A DNA stretch of 64,000 nucleotides, taken from NCBI GenBank assembly GCA_000342265.1, contig CP004348.1, positions 186,001 through 250,000 on the forward strand. The letters are read 5' to 3'. Under the pieces are notes generated by a model that was not told the DNA's origin, searched no databases, and worked only from the letters and a program-made list of their open reading frames with translations. Positions 1 to 9,491 of this stretch are shown here, in pieces. This DNA is from a beta proteobacterium CB (GTDB lineage Bacteria; Pseudomonadota; Gammaproteobacteria; Burkholderiales; Burkholderiaceae). Position numbers and translations under genes: made by a program. Each line of letters opens with the position of its first letter. The first letter of the stretch is position 1.

Positions 1-147
1 GGCCTGCTCTGGGCTCTCACCATGTTGAATCCCGCCCTGCGGGAACTGCCACGAATGCTGCCCAACGCGTTTTCCCCAGAAAACCTCGTTATGGCTATTG
101 AGGAGGACTATGCCGACATTGGGTCGATACCCTTCACGGTCAAGCAT
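1..147 (-). CDS. rppH: RNA pyrophosphohydrolase RppH, N-terminal part (runs off the window edge)
   Basis: Nudix hydrolase that removes pyrophosphate from the 5' end of mRNA and so starts RNase E-dependent decay. Only the first 49 residues are inside the window. They begin [15 protein letters not shown] and run through [17 protein letters not shown], which is the RppH N-terminus leading into the Nudix box (GG..GE). The ATG is at 147 on the minus strand. The gene is divergent from proS with about 50 bp between them, a pairing known in Burkholderiales. The identification is firm although the catalytic REVGEE-type core lies outside the window. Confidence 0.93.
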   Translation of the reverse strand, partial: MLDREGYRPNVGIVLLNSHNEVFWGKRVGQHSWQFPQGGIQHGESPEQA

Positions 148-197
148 GAGATCGTGCCTCAAATCCTTTAAAATCAATGATTTGATTATATCCATAC

Positions 198-1940
198 ATG
201 AAAGCTTCACAGTCATTTCTCGCCACGCTAAAAGAAGCCCCCTCCGACGCTGAGGTGGTTTCGCACAAACTCATGGTGCGCGCCGGTTTAATTCGCAAAC
301 TCAGCGCAGGTATCTACAACTATTTACCTTTGGGTTTGAAGTCCATTCGCAAGGTTGAGAACATCATCCGCGAAGAAATGAATCGCGCAGGTGCAATTGA
401 GTTGCTGATGCCAATGATTCAACCTGCAGAGTTGTGGCAGGAGACGGGTCGTTGGGAAAAGATGGGGCCAGAGTTGCTCCGCATTAAAGATCGTCATGAT
501 CGTGACTTTTTAATTCAGCCGACCTCTGAAGAGGTGGTGACAGATTTAGCTCGCAACGAAATTAAGAGCTACAAACAGCTTCCAGTGAATTTCTATCAAA
601 TCCAGACGAAGTTCCGTGATGAGCGTCGCCCACGTTTTGGAATCATGCGTGGGCGCGAGTTCAGCATGAAAGATGCTTATTCCTTTGATCGCGATGCTGA
701 AGGGTTGAAGAAGTCCTATCAAACCATGTTTGATGCTTACACTCGCATCTTTAAGCGTATGGGCTTGAAATTCCGCGCAGTAACAGCCGATAACGGCGCG
801 ATTGGTGGCTCAGGTAGTCAAGAATTTCATGTGATTGCCGATACTGGTGAAGATGCAATTGTGTATTGCCCAAACTCAGATTACGCCGCCAATCTTGAGG
901 CTGCTGAGTCAGTCTCATTAATTGCGACACGCGGTGTTGCAACTATGGCCCTGACTAAGGTTGCAACGCCAAATCAAACAAACTGTGCTGAGGTTGCCAA
1001 GTTTTTAAACTTGCCGCTAGAGCAGACTGTGAAGTCATTGCTGTTTGCTGCTGATCAAGAAGAGGGTCCAGCGAAATTATTTATGGTGCTAGTGCGCGGT
1101 GACCATGAGCTCAATGAAATTAAGGCTAGCAAGATTCCTGGTATGGCGGAGTCACGCTTTGCTAGTGAAGCTGAAATCAAGCAAGCCTGTAATGCGCCAG
1201 CGGGATACTTAGGCCCCGTCGGAATTGCTGCTGATGTAACCATAGTTGCAGATCGTACTGTTGCTAATATGGCTGACTTTGTATGCGGTGCTAACGACGC
1301 CGGTCATCACTTAACTGGTGTGAATTGGGGTCGTGATTTGCCAGAGCCTTTGGTAATGGATTTACGTAATGCTGTAATCGGCGATCCTTCCCCTGATGGA
1401 AAGGGCGTTGTCGACATTTGCCGCGGTATTGAAGTGGGCCATGTATTTCAACTGGGTACGCGTTACTCCGAAGCGATGGGTTGCACTTACTTAGATCAGC
1501 AAGGCAAGGCACAGCCGATGGTGATGGGTTGTTATGGTATTGGCGTGACTCGTTTGCTTGGTGCTGCAATTGAGCAGGGCAATGATGAGCGTGGAATCAT
1601 TTGGCCGATTTCGATGGCGCCATTTGAAGTCGTAATCTGCCCAATGGGTTACGACAAATCCGAAGCGGTTAAAGTTGCCGCTGATCAATTGCATGATGAG
1701 TTAGTTGCTGCTGGAGTGGATGTGGTGTTGGACGACCGTGGCGAAAGACCTGGTGCGATGTTTGCTGATTGGGAACTGATTGGCGTTCCATTCCGTGTTG
1801 TGATTGGCGACCGTGGTTTGGCAGATGCACAAGTGGAATTCAAAGGCCGTACTGATGCTGAATCAGAAAATATTCCGCTGGCAGAAATTAAAGCAAAAGT
1901 GATTGCTGCAGTTGATACTGCTAAAAAACTCGTTTCTTAA
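198..1940 (+). CDS. proS: Prolyl-tRNA synthetase
   Basis: Class II aminoacyl-tRNA synthetase that charges tRNA-Pro with proline in the cytoplasm. The 580 residues match the bacterial-type ProS in length. Seen: TSEE at 109-112, class II motif 2 ([17 protein letters not shown], 139-155), a long insertion of about residues 225-405 corresponding to the YbaK-like Ala-tRNA-Pro editing domain, motif 3 ([11 protein letters not shown], near 445-455), and a C-terminal anticodon-binding domain. The ATG start follows the short divergent rppH/proS spacer. It is convergent with ffh, with only 19 bp between the stop codons. Confidence 0.98.
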   Translation: MKASQSFLATLKEAPSDAEVVSHKLMVRAGLIRKLSAGIYNYLPLGLKSIRKVENIIREEMNRAGAIELLMPMIQPAELWQETGRWEKMGPELLRIKDRHDRDFLIQPTSEEVVTDLARNEIKSYKQLPVNFYQIQTKFRDERRPRFGIMRGREFSMKDAYSFDRDAEGLKKSYQTMFDAYTRIFKRMGLKFRAVTADNGAIGGSGSQEFHVIADTGEDAIVYCPNSDYAANLEAAESVSLIATRGVATMALTKVATPNQTNCAEVAKFLNLPLEQTVKSLLFAADQEEGPAKLFMVLVRGDHELNEIKASKIPGMAESRFASEAEIKQACNAPAGYLGPVGIAADVTIVADRTVANMADFVCGANDAGHHLTGVNWGRDLPEPLVMDLRNAVIGDPSPDGKGVVDICRGIEVGHVFQLGTRYSEAMGCTYLDQQGKAQPMVMGCYGIGVTRLLGAAIEQGNDERGIIWPISMAPFEVVICPMGYDKSEAVKVAADQLHDELVAAGVDVVLDDRGERPGAMFADWELIGVPFRVVIGDRGLADAQVEFKGRTDAESENIPLAEIKAKVIAAVDTAKKLVS

Positions 1941-1959
1941 ACTCGAGCGTTTGTAGCTA

Positions 1960-3342
1960 TTATTTTTTAAAGAGTCCGCCAATACCCTTGGCGGCTCCTT
2001 TGGCTGCCATGGATGCCATGGTGCGCGCCATCTTGCCACCTTTGAATTGCTTCATCATAGTTTGCATTTGTTCAAACTGTGCCAATAGGCGATTCACTTC
2101 CTGAACTTCGACGCCTGCACCAGCAGCAATGCGACGTTTGCGAGTGGCCTTCAGTAATTCAGGTTTCGCACGCTCCTTTGGCGTCATGCTGTCGATGATG
2201 CCGCGCATGCGCCGGGTTTGTTTATCAGCAGCACTTAAGTTTGTTTTGGAGGCTGCTTGCGCCATGTGATTCGGTAGCTTATCCATCAAGCTAGCCATAC
2301 CCCCCATCTGCTGCATCTGCGCAAGTTGATCTCGGAAGTCGCCCAGATCAAATCCACCTTTAGAAATCTTTGTCGCTAGCTTTTCTGCTTTAGCAACGTC
2401 AACGTTTTGTTGGGCTTGTTCAACTAATGCAAGAATATCTCCCATGCCCAAAATACGGCTTGCCATCCTCTCGGCATCAAATGCTTCGAGGCCGTCCATT
2501 TTTTCAGCAACGCCAATGAACTTAAGTGGTACCCCAGTAACTTGGCGCACGGAGAGTGCGGCACCACCACGCGAATCACCATCCAGTTTGGTGAGGATGA
2601 CACCAGTGAGTGGGAGGGCTTCATGGAATGCTTTTGCTGTGTTGACAGCATCTTGACCCAGCATCGCATCAACAACAAACAGCGTCTCAATCGGATTGAG
2701 ATTGGCGTGCAAGGTTTTGATTTCTTGCATGAGTGCCTCATCAATACCAAGACGACCGGCCGTATCGACCAGTAGCACATCAAAATAATGACGACGTGCC
2801 CAATCAAGGGCGGCTGCAGCGATTTCACTGGGCTTTTGGTTGATGTTGCTTGGAAAAAATTCAGCGCCAACTTGTTTGCTGACAGTTTCTAATTGCTCGA
2901 TAGCAGCAGGACGATAGACGTCACAAGAAACCGTCAATACTTTCTTTTTCTTCTTTTCTTGCAGGAACTTAGCCAACTTACCTACTGAGGTAGTTTTACC
3001 GGCACCCTGTAAGCCCGCCATCAAGATCACTGCTGGAGGTTGAGTAGCTAAATTGAGTTCACCACTTTGCGAAGTATCCCCACGCATGACCTGGACTAGT
3101 TCACGCTGTACTACCCCGACTAGTGCTTGGCCTGGACTAAGGCTTCCAACCACTTCTTCGCCAAGGGCTTTGAATTTAATTTGCTCTAGTAAAGATTTAA
3201 CGACTGGAAGGGCAACGTCGGCCTCCAATAAGGCCAGGCGGATCTCCCGCAGCATTTCTGCTGTGTTAGCTTCAGTAAGGCGAGCTTGCCCTCGCATTGT
3301 TTTAACAACACGAGATAGGCGGTCGGTGAGATTCTCTAGCAT
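1960..3342 (-). CDS. ffh: Signal recognition particle protein Ffh
   Basis: SRP54-type GTPase that binds 4.5S RNA and signal sequences of nascent membrane proteins and docks with FtsY. The N domain spans about residues 1-100. The G domain has the P-loop AGLQGAGKTT (109-118), DVYRPAAIEQL, DTAGRL and TKLDGDSRGG. The C-terminal M domain is rich in methionine (QMQQMGGMASLMDKLP, EQMQTMMKQFKGGKMARTMASM) and binds RNA and signal peptides. The length (460 aa) is normal. It is divergent from the ypjD-like gene at 3363, with 20 bp between the start codons, so the two promoters must lie within or overlap the coding ends. Confidence 0.98.
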   Translation of the reverse strand: MLENLTDRLSRVVKTMRGQARLTEANTAEMLREIRLALLEADVALPVVKSLLEQIKFKALGEEVVGSLSPGQALVGVVQRELVQVMRGDTSQSGELNLATQPPAVILMAGLQGAGKTTSVGKLAKFLQEKKKKKVLTVSCDVYRPAAIEQLETVSKQVGAEFFPSNINQKPSEIAAAALDWARRHYFDVLLVDTAGRLGIDEALMQEIKTLHANLNPIETLFVVDAMLGQDAVNTAKAFHEALPLTGVILTKLDGDSRGGAALSVRQVTGVPLKFIGVAEKMDGLEAFDAERMASRILGMGDILALVEQAQQNVDVAKAEKLATKISKGGFDLGDFRDQLAQMQQMGGMASLMDKLPNHMAQAASKTNLSAADKQTRRMRGIIDSMTPKERAKPELLKATRKRRIAAGAGVEVQEVNRLLAQFEQMQTMMKQFKGGKMARTMASMAAKGAAKGIGGLFKK

Positions 3343-3362
3343 TTATCGATTAGACTTTCCAG

Positions 3363-4211
3363 ATGGATATTTTAGGTTACTCATGCTCGGGATGGCTGCC
3401 ATCTGCACTTTATTTGCTTCTTTTGGTCTTTTTAAGTTCGCGGCCTAAGGGGCAGATTGAGTCGCCGGCTTTCACAGGCCTGGTTCAGGCATTCATTCTC
3501 CTCATTTTGCTGGTGCATGGAATTCAGTTGCACGACTCGGTCTTTACGCCCGAGGGCTTTGTTTTTGGCTTCGCTCAGGATCTATCCCTCATTGCTTGGG
3601 TTGGTCTCGCTTTTTATTGGTTCCAGTCTTGGTTTTTACCGATCTCTAGCTTGCGCTGGCTAGTTTTGTGTTTTGCGCTGATCTGTTCGGCATTGCCCGC
3701 TATTTTCTCTGGCACTCTGATTTCTCCAAAGGCTGTCTCTGATCCTTGGTTTAAGGGGCACTTTATTGTGGCTACTATCTCAGTTGGATTATTGAGTTTG
3801 GCTGCGATGCATGCCATGTTGATGAGTATTCAGGATCGAGCACTGCATCGCCAACTGGCGATCATCCCCAATAGTCGTATTGCCCATTGGCTGGAAGAGT
3901 TGCCACCATTGATGACAATGGAAAGCCTACTTTTTAATTTGCTCTATGTGGGTGTGGCACTTCTGAGCTTGACAGTATTTTCTGGCCTCCTCTTTTCTCA
4001 AACCTTATTTGGTAAGCCCCTGGTTTTTGATCACAAGACCATTTTTGCATTGATCTCCTGGTTCTTATTTTCTGGCCTCCTGATAGCCCGTTGGCGCGTT
4101 GGCTTGCGTGGGCGCGTCGCTGTTCGTTGGGTCTTAAGTGCCTATACCGCCTTGCTTCTGGCCTATGTTGGCAGTAGATTTGTTTTGGAAGTGATTCTTC
4201 AGAGAGCATGA
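3363..4211 (+). CDS. ypjD: Cytochrome c assembly (CcsA/HemX/YpjD-like) membrane protein
   Basis: Integral membrane protein of 282 aa with about eight hydrophobic helices, for example near residues 10-25, 42-54, 73-90, 98-116, 132-150, 190-210 and 228-245. The family fold is that of CcsA-type heme-handling proteins. The YpjD members are encoded next to ffh in many proteobacteria, as here, but their precise role is not established. The stop codon is 4 bp before the TTG start of the AmpD fusion, so the two genes are probably co-transcribed. The assignment rests on hydrophobicity, length and position. Confidence 0.85.
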   Translation: MDILGYSCSGWLPSALYLLLLVFLSSRPKGQIESPAFTGLVQAFILLILLVHGIQLHDSVFTPEGFVFGFAQDLSLIAWVGLAFYWFQSWFLPISSLRWLVLCFALICSALPAIFSGTLISPKAVSDPWFKGHFIVATISVGLLSLAAMHAMLMSIQDRALHRQLAIIPNSRIAHWLEELPPLMTMESLLFNLLYVGVALLSLTVFSGLLFSQTLFGKPLVFDHKTIFALISWFLFSGLLIARWRVGLRGRVAVRWVLSAYTALLLAYVGSRFVLEVILQRA

Positions 4212-4215
4212 CGTT

Positions 4216-5031
4216 TTGATTAAGTGGCTTCTATTATTTGCTGGCGCAGGTGTTTTATACCTTTGGATAAAAGGAAAAAAACAGGCAAAGTTCAACACGG
4301 ATGAGGCTGCCAAGATTAAGGCTGAGCGTAGCAAGGTCGCCGAGCCACAAGTAATCGTTCAGTGTCAGCAGTGTTCAGTACATCTTCCAAAGTCTGAGGC
4401 AATCAAACAAGAGGATCGTTTTTATTGTTCTAGAGATCACCTCGAAAGCTTGGATGCTCAGGGTTGGATAGGTTCTGCCGCTTGGCGAGTCTCACCCAAT
4501 CAAGATGTTCGACCAGAGGGTGTTGGAATAGATTTGGCGGTGATTCATCACATCAGCTTGCCACCTAGCGGCTTTATAGATCGCAGTTCCACCCATTTTA
4601 TTGTGGATTTTTTTCAAAATAAGTTAGATTCATCGCTACACCCTTATTTTGAAGAGATTGCTGATCAAAAGGTATCCAGTCATTTCCTGATTTCACGAAG
4701 CGGCGACTTGTATCAGTTTGTTTCTACCCAAAAGAAAGCCTGGCATGCTGGAGTTTCCTCTTTTTTGGGTCGTGAAAAGTGCAATGATTTCTCGATCGGG
4801 ATTGAGTTGGAGGGTGATAGCGATCATCCTTTTGAGGATATTCAGTATTCAGTCCTGGCTAAATTAAGCGCTCAATTAGGCGCCGTTTACCCCAATCTTC
4901 AGTTTGCTGGTCATAGCGATATTGCCCCTGGAAGAAAAGTAGACCCCGGCATTCAATTTAGTTGGCAAAAATTCCAAGCCAAAACGGGCATTTCAGCCAA
5001 AAAAATACCCTTCGGTTTGGACCCTCGTTAG
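4216..5031 (+). CDS. ampD: Membrane-anchored PP0621-like zinc-binding module fused to an AmpD-type amidase
   Basis: The 271-aa protein has two parts. Residues 3-19 form one hydrophobic helix followed by a Lys-rich stretch, then a putative metal site of the PP0621 type (C50-x2-C53, H56, C71-x3-H75). Residues from about 90 are an N-acetylmuramoyl-L-alanine amidase of the Amidase_2/AmpD family, which cleaves 1,6-anhydro-MurNAc peptides during cell-wall recycling. The zinc ligands are visible as H111/H112 and in GHSDIAPGRKVDPG (His and Asp). Free AmpD is about 180-190 aa, so this is a fusion. The only usable start is TTG at 4216, because the nearby ATG at 4208 is followed by an in-frame stop. The positive charges after the helix predict that the enzyme domain stays in the cytoplasm. 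Confidence 0.9.
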   Translation: MIKWLLLFAGAGVLYLWIKGKKQAKFNTDEAAKIKAERSKVAEPQVIVQCQQCSVHLPKSEAIKQEDRFYCSRDHLESLDAQGWIGSAAWRVSPNQDVRPEGVGIDLAVIHHISLPPSGFIDRSSTHFIVDFFQNKLDSSLHPYFEEIADQKVSSHFLISRSGDLYQFVSTQKKAWHAGVSSFLGREKCNDFSIGIELEGDSDHPFEDIQYSVLAKLSAQLGAVYPNLQFAGHSDIAPGRKVDPGIQFSWQKFQAKTGISAKKIPFGLDPR

Positions 5032-5047
5032 AACTCCAAAGTAGTAT

Positions 5048-5070
5048 GTGAGCACACGCTCACTTTCTTA
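5048..5070 (+). terminator. Probable rho-independent terminator after the ampD fusion
   Basis: Perfect 6-bp stem GTGAGC/GCTCAC (5048-5053 and 5058-5063) with an ACAC loop, followed by TTTCTTA. A second weaker hairpin, CCCCTT/AAGGGG, follows at 5071-5088. Confidence 0.55.
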
Positions 5071-5168
5071 CCCCTTAGTTAAAAGGGGCAAATAATTTCG
5101 CACCAAAATAGCTCCTAAATTGTTGGAATACCTAGGAAAAATACTTATAAATATTCGTCAGAAATGTC

Positions 5169-5197
5169 TTACCTAATTCCAAATATTTCCCTATACT
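5169..5197 (+). promoter_or_regulatory. Candidate sigma-70 promoter for nrdAB
   Basis: TTACCT (5169-5174), a 17-nt spacer, then TATACT (5192-5197). The -10 element lies inside the upstream NrdR-box-like site, as expected for a repressed nrd promoter. A second possible promoter is TTGGAA (5123-5128), 17 nt, TATAAA (5146-5151). Consensus matches only. Confidence 0.5.
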
Positions 5198-5234
5198 TAG
5201 TATCAAATGCACTTCGAGACACTAGATGTAGTGT
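5188..5234 (+). promoter_or_regulatory. Pair of NrdR-box-like sites upstream of nrdA
   Basis: The downstream site ACACTAGATGTAGTGT (5219-5234) is nearly palindromic and matches the NrdR consensus acaCwATATaTwgtgt at 14 of 16 positions. The upstream site TCCCTATACTTAGTAT (5188-5203) matches at 11 of 16. Their centres are 31 bp apart, the three-helical-turn spacing typical of paired NrdR boxes. The upstream box overlaps the proposed -10 element. The nrdR gene itself is not in the window. Confidence 0.65.
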
Positions 5235-5304
5235 TTGAATACAGCAATACCCTATTGTTTTTTAACGTTTTTTGTCCAAATAACTATATATAAGCAGGAA
5301 AAAT

Positions 5305-8271
5305 ATGACATATGCCAACCCCCAGACAGCAGGACAGACTGCCGGCACAAATAATCCAGGAATGAGCCCTTCTGAAGCCATGAACCAAGCCCCGTCGGCC
5401 GGTTTTGTTGCTGGTGGGGTAGGTGGCGGGCAAGCCACTCAATTATCTGATTACAAAATCATTCGCCGAAACGGCTCTGTGGTGGCGTTTGAGCCATCAA
5501 AGATTGCGATTGCGGTTACCAAAGCATTCTTGGCAGTTAATGGTGGTCAGGGCGCGGCTTCTGCACGTGTTCGCGAACAAGTAGAGCAATTAACTCACGC
5601 AGTAGTGCGCGCTTTGTTGCGTAGCCGTCCAAATGGCGGAACTTTCCATATTGAAGATATCCAAGATCAAGTTGAATTGGCATTAATGCGCAGCGGTGAG
5701 CACAACGTTGCCCGTGCATACGTTCTGTATCGCGAAAAGCGTAATCAAGAGCGTGCAACACAACAAGGTATTGCGCAAGAAACTCAAGCAGCTACTCAGG
5801 CTGGCGAAACTGGTCTGAAGGTGACCGACAACGGAGTAGAGAAGTGGCTGGATATGGCTGCCCTGCGCACCATTATTGAGGCAGCATGTGAAGGCCTTGG
5901 TAACAACATTGATGCAAGCCCAATCATTACTGAAACCATCAAGAATTTGTACGATGGCGTGCCAATGGCTCAAGTGTATGACTCCGCTATTTTGGCATCA
6001 CGTACTTTGATTGAAAAAGATCCTGCATACAGTCAAGTGACTGCACGTATCTTGATGCACGTCATTCGTAAAGAAATTCTAGGTCGTGAAGTATTGCAAG
6101 GTGATATGCAAGCTGAGTACAGCACATACTTTGCCAAATACATTAACGAAGGCATTTCTGCTGAGCTCTTAGATCCACGTATGCGTGAGTTTGACCTGCC
6201 ACGTTTGGCTGCTGCTTTGAATGCTAGCCGTGACTTGCAGTTCAACTACCTTGGCTTACAAACATTGTATGACCGTTATTTCTTGCACATTGAAGACCGT
6301 CGTATTGAAATGCCACAGGCTTTCTTCATGCGCGTTGCAATGGGCTTGTCTTTGAATGAGTTGGATCGTGAGCGTCGTGCAATCGAGTTCTATGAAATCC
6401 TTTCTACATTCGATTTCATGTCCAGCACACCAACCCTATTTAATTCAGCAACAACACGTCCACAGTTATCAAGCTGCTACTTAACAACAGTGGATGATGA
6501 TCTTGATGGCATCTACGAAGCATTAAAAGAGAATGCACTCTTGTCTAAGTTTGCTGGCGGTTTAGGTAACGACTGGACTAACGTTCGTGCTTTGGGAAGT
6601 CATATCAAAGGTACTAACGGTAAGTCACAAGGTGTGGTGCCTTTCTTAAAAGTAGTGAATGACACAGCGGTAGCAGTGAACCAAGGTGGTAAGCGTAAGG
6701 GTGCAGTTTGTGCTTATTTAGAGACATGGCATTTGGATATTGAAGAGTTCCTCGAGTTGCGTAAGAACACCGGTGATGATCGTCGCCGTACGCATGACAT
6801 GAATACTTCGAACTGGATTCCAGATCTATTCATGAAGCGCGTGATGGAGGGTGGTGAGTGGACATTATTCTCACCTTCAAATACGCCTGACTTGCATGAC
6901 AAATTCGGCAAGGCTTTTGAAGAGGCATATGTTGCCTATGAGAAAAAAGCGGATGCCGGTGAATTGAAACCATTCCGTCGCATTCCTGCGCAACAGTTGT
7001 GGCGCAAGATGTTGGGTATGTTGTTTGAAACTGGTCACCCATGGATCACATTTAAAGATCCTTGCAACATTCGCAGCCCACAACAACACATCGGTGTAGT
7101 TCACTCTTCTAATCTGTGTACTGAAATCACTCTGAACACAAACGAAAGCGAAATCGCAGTATGTAACTTAGGCTCTGTGAATTTGACAGCACACATGACT
7201 ACCGATGCATCCGGCAAGATGATTTTGGATCATGAGAAGCTTCAGAAAACAATTCGCACTGCAATGCGCATGTTGGATAACGTGATTGATATCAACTACT
7301 ACGCAGTTGCTAAGGCGCGCAACTCAAACTTGAAGCATCGTCCAGTCGGAATGGGCATCATGGGCTTCCAGGATTGCTTGCATATGCAACGTATTCCATA
7401 CGCTAGCGATGAGGCAGTGAAGTTTGCGGATTCCTCAATGGAAGCTGTTTGCTACTACGCTTATCAAGCGTCTAACGAATTGGCTGAAGAGCGTGGCGTT
7501 TACAGCACATACAAAGGATCTTTGTGGGATCGCGGCATTCTTCCACAAGACTCAGTTGCACTGTTGGCAGCGGAGCGTGGTGGTTACCTGGAAGTAGATA
7601 GCTCTTCCACTATGAACTGGGATGGCTTGCGTGCACGCATTAAGCAATTTGGTATGCGCAACTCCAACTGTGTGGCGATCGCACCAACTGCAACGATTTC
7701 TAATATTATTGGTGTCTCAGCTTGTATTGAGCCTACATTCCAAAACTTGTTCGTGAAATCCAACCTCTCTGGTGAGTTCACTGTAGTAAACGAGTATTTG
7801 GTTCGTGATTTAAAGGATCGCGGCCTCTGGGATGAAGTCATGATTGCTGACTTGAAGTACTTTGACGGCACTTTGTCCAAGATTGACCGTGTTCCACAAG
7901 ACTTGCGTGACTTATATGCGACTGCATTTGAAGTGGAGCCAAGCTGGTTGGTTGAAGCTGCCTCACGTCGTCAGAAGTGGATTGACCAGGCGCAGTCACT
8001 CAATATTTACATGGGTGGCGCATCAGGCAAGAAATTGGATGACACCTATAAGTTGGCATGGTTGCGCGGTTTGAAGACCACTTATTACCTCCGCACCATG
8101 GCTGCAACGCACGTTGAGAAGTCTACTGTTGCAAGCGGCCAGCTAAATGCAGTATCCAGTGGTGGTGGCGTGAATGGTACGGATGCATCAGCCGCACAGG
8201 AATTGGACGGCCCCGCATGCACAATGCGCCCAGGTGATGCTGGCTTTGAAGAATGTGAAGCATGTCAGTAA
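5305..8271 (+). CDS. nrdA: Ribonucleoside-diphosphate reductase, alpha subunit (class Ia NrdA)
   Basis: Catalytic subunit that reduces ribonucleoside diphosphates to deoxy forms, using a radical supplied by NrdB. The 988 residues hold an N-terminal Gly/Ala-rich leader, an ATP-cone at about 50-155 (YKIIRRNGSVVAFEPSKI), a second cone-like segment at about 170-260, and the barrel. Active-site residues seen: C391 in SSCYLTT, N603/C605/E607 in NLCTE, C620 in VCNLGS, the radical-transfer tyrosines Y927/Y928, and the C-terminal redox pair C984/C987 (CEACQ). The ATG follows AGCAGGAAAAAT. nrdB follows 44 bp later. It is probably repressed by NrdR through the sites upstream. Confidence 0.98.
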   Translation: MTYANPQTAGQTAGTNNPGMSPSEAMNQAPSAGFVAGGVGGGQATQLSDYKIIRRNGSVVAFEPSKIAIAVTKAFLAVNGGQGAASARVREQVEQLTHAVVRALLRSRPNGGTFHIEDIQDQVELALMRSGEHNVARAYVLYREKRNQERATQQGIAQETQAATQAGETGLKVTDNGVEKWLDMAALRTIIEAACEGLGNNIDASPIITETIKNLYDGVPMAQVYDSAILASRTLIEKDPAYSQVTARILMHVIRKEILGREVLQGDMQAEYSTYFAKYINEGISAELLDPRMREFDLPRLAAALNASRDLQFNYLGLQTLYDRYFLHIEDRRIEMPQAFFMRVAMGLSLNELDRERRAIEFYEILSTFDFMSSTPTLFNSATTRPQLSSCYLTTVDDDLDGIYEALKENALLSKFAGGLGNDWTNVRALGSHIKGTNGKSQGVVPFLKVVNDTAVAVNQGGKRKGAVCAYLETWHLDIEEFLELRKNTGDDRRRTHDMNTSNWIPDLFMKRVMEGGEWTLFSPSNTPDLHDKFGKAFEEAYVAYEKKADAGELKPFRRIPAQQLWRKMLGMLFETGHPWITFKDPCNIRSPQQHIGVVHSSNLCTEITLNTNESEIAVCNLGSVNLTAHMTTDASGKMILDHEKLQKTIRTAMRMLDNVIDINYYAVAKARNSNLKHRPVGMGIMGFQDCLHMQRIPYASDEAVKFADSSMEAVCYYAYQASNELAEERGVYSTYKGSLWDRGILPQDSVALLAAERGGYLEVDSSSTMNWDGLRARIKQFGMRNSNCVAIAPTATISNIIGVSACIEPTFQNLFVKSNLSGEFTVVNEYLVRDLKDRGLWDEVMIADLKYFDGTLSKIDRVPQDLRDLYATAFEVEPSWLVEAASRRQKWIDQAQSLNIYMGGASGKKLDDTYKLAWLRGLKTTYYLRTMAATHVEKSTVASGQLNAVSSGGGVNGTDASAAQELDGPACTMRPGDAGFEECEACQ

Positions 8272-8315
8272 GCTATTTGCTAACTGATCTAAAAAATAAG
8301 AATTAGGAGAGAGTT

Positions 8316-9491
8316 ATGTTGAATTGGGAAGAAGAAGTTGCACCGGCACTAGCGAAAGCAGGTCTCGCACAGCAACCCGTTGTGGCAGAGCCGCAACGCC
8401 CACGAGCAGATGAGGTCGCAATTGCACCGCAAGTTGCGGCACCTGCGACCACAAATTTATCTGGCGGCGCAGCTTTGCGTGTCAATGCCGCAGATAAGCG
8501 TGTAATCAATGCCAAGACTGACGTAAATCAGTTGGTTCCATTTAAATATAAGTGGGCTTGGGAGAAATACCTAGCTGGTTGTGCGAACCATTGGATGCCA
8601 CAAGAGATCAATATGAATCGCGATATCGCGCTTTGGAAGGATCCCAATGGTTTAACTGAAGATGAGCGTCGCATCATTAAGCGCAATCTCGGTTTCTTTA
8701 CAACGGCAGATTCTTTGGCAGCAAACAACATTGTTTTGGGTACTTATCGCCACATTACTGCCCCGGAATGCCGTCAATATCTACTGCGCCAGGCATTTGA
8801 AGAGGCAATTCATACTCACGCCTATCAATATATTGTGGAATCTTTGGGTTTAGACCAGAGCGAAATCTTTAATGCTTACAACGAAATTGAGTCTATTCGT
8901 GCTAAAGATCAGTTCTTAATTCCATTTATTGATGTTTTAACTGATCCGAATTTCAAAACTGGAACATTAGAAACTGATCAAATGTTGCTCCGTTCACTCA
9001 TTGTTTTTGCTTGCGTGATGGAAGGTTTGTTCTTTTATGTTGGTTTTACGCAAATACTTGCAATGGGTCGTCAAAACAAAATGACTGGTGCTGCCGAGCA
9101 GTATCAATACATCCTGCGCGATGAGTCCATGCACTGCAATTTTGGTATTGATTTAATTAATCAAATCAAGCTGGAGAACCCGCAGTTATGGACTTCTGCG
9201 TTCAAAGATGAGATCAAAGCGATCTTCGAAAAAGCGGTGGAATTAGAGTACCGTTATGCAGAAGATACGATGCCTCGCGGAGTGCTCGGATTGAACGCGC
9301 CGATGTTCAAAGGATACCTAAGATACATCTGTAATCGCAGATGTTTGCAAATAGGACTTGACGCCATGTTCCCAAATGAAGAGAATCCATTCCCATGGAT
9401 GTCAGAAATGATTGATCTGAAAAAAGAAAGAAACTTTTTTGAGACACGCGTTATTGAGTATCAAACTGGCGGTGCGCTAAGTTGGGAATAA
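8316..9491 (+). CDS. nrdB: Ribonucleoside-diphosphate reductase, beta subunit (NrdB)
   Basis: Radical-generating, di-iron subunit partnering NrdA. Of 391 residues, roughly the first 65 form an Ala/Pro-rich extension; the ferritin-like domain follows. Iron ligands can be placed at D132 (TADSLAANN), E163 and H166, and the radical tyrosine at Y170 (EEAIHTHAY), so this is a tyrosyl-radical enzyme rather than the Phe-containing Chlamydia type. Later ligands lie in ESMHCNFG. The start is supported by TAGGAGAGAG directly upstream of the ATG at 8316. It is in an operon with nrdA. Confidence 0.98.
   Translation: MLNWEEEVAPALAKAGLAQQPVVAEPQRPRADEVAIAPQVAAPATTNLSGGAALRVNAADKRVINAKTDVNQLVPFKYKWAWEKYLAGCANHWMPQEINMNRDIALWKDPNGLTEDERRIIKRNLGFFTTADSLAANNIVLGTYRHITAPECRQYLLRQAFEEAIHTHAYQYIVESLGLDQSEIFNAYNEIESIRAKDQFLIPFIDVLTDPNFKTGTLETDQMLLRSLIVFACVMEGLFFYVGFTQILAMGRQNKMTGAAEQYQYILRDESMHCNFGIDLINQIKLENPQLWTSAFKDEIKAIFEKAVELEYRYAEDTMPRGVLGLNAPMFKGYLRYICNRRCLQIGLDAMFPNEENPFPWMSEMIDLKKERNFFETRVIEYQTGGALSWE

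Noticed and set aside
5245..5257. CAATACCCTATTG as a third NrdR box
   Set aside because: It is a palindrome but its spacing from the strong box (about 24 bp) and its sequence do not fit the consensus, unlike the upstream site at 31 bp.
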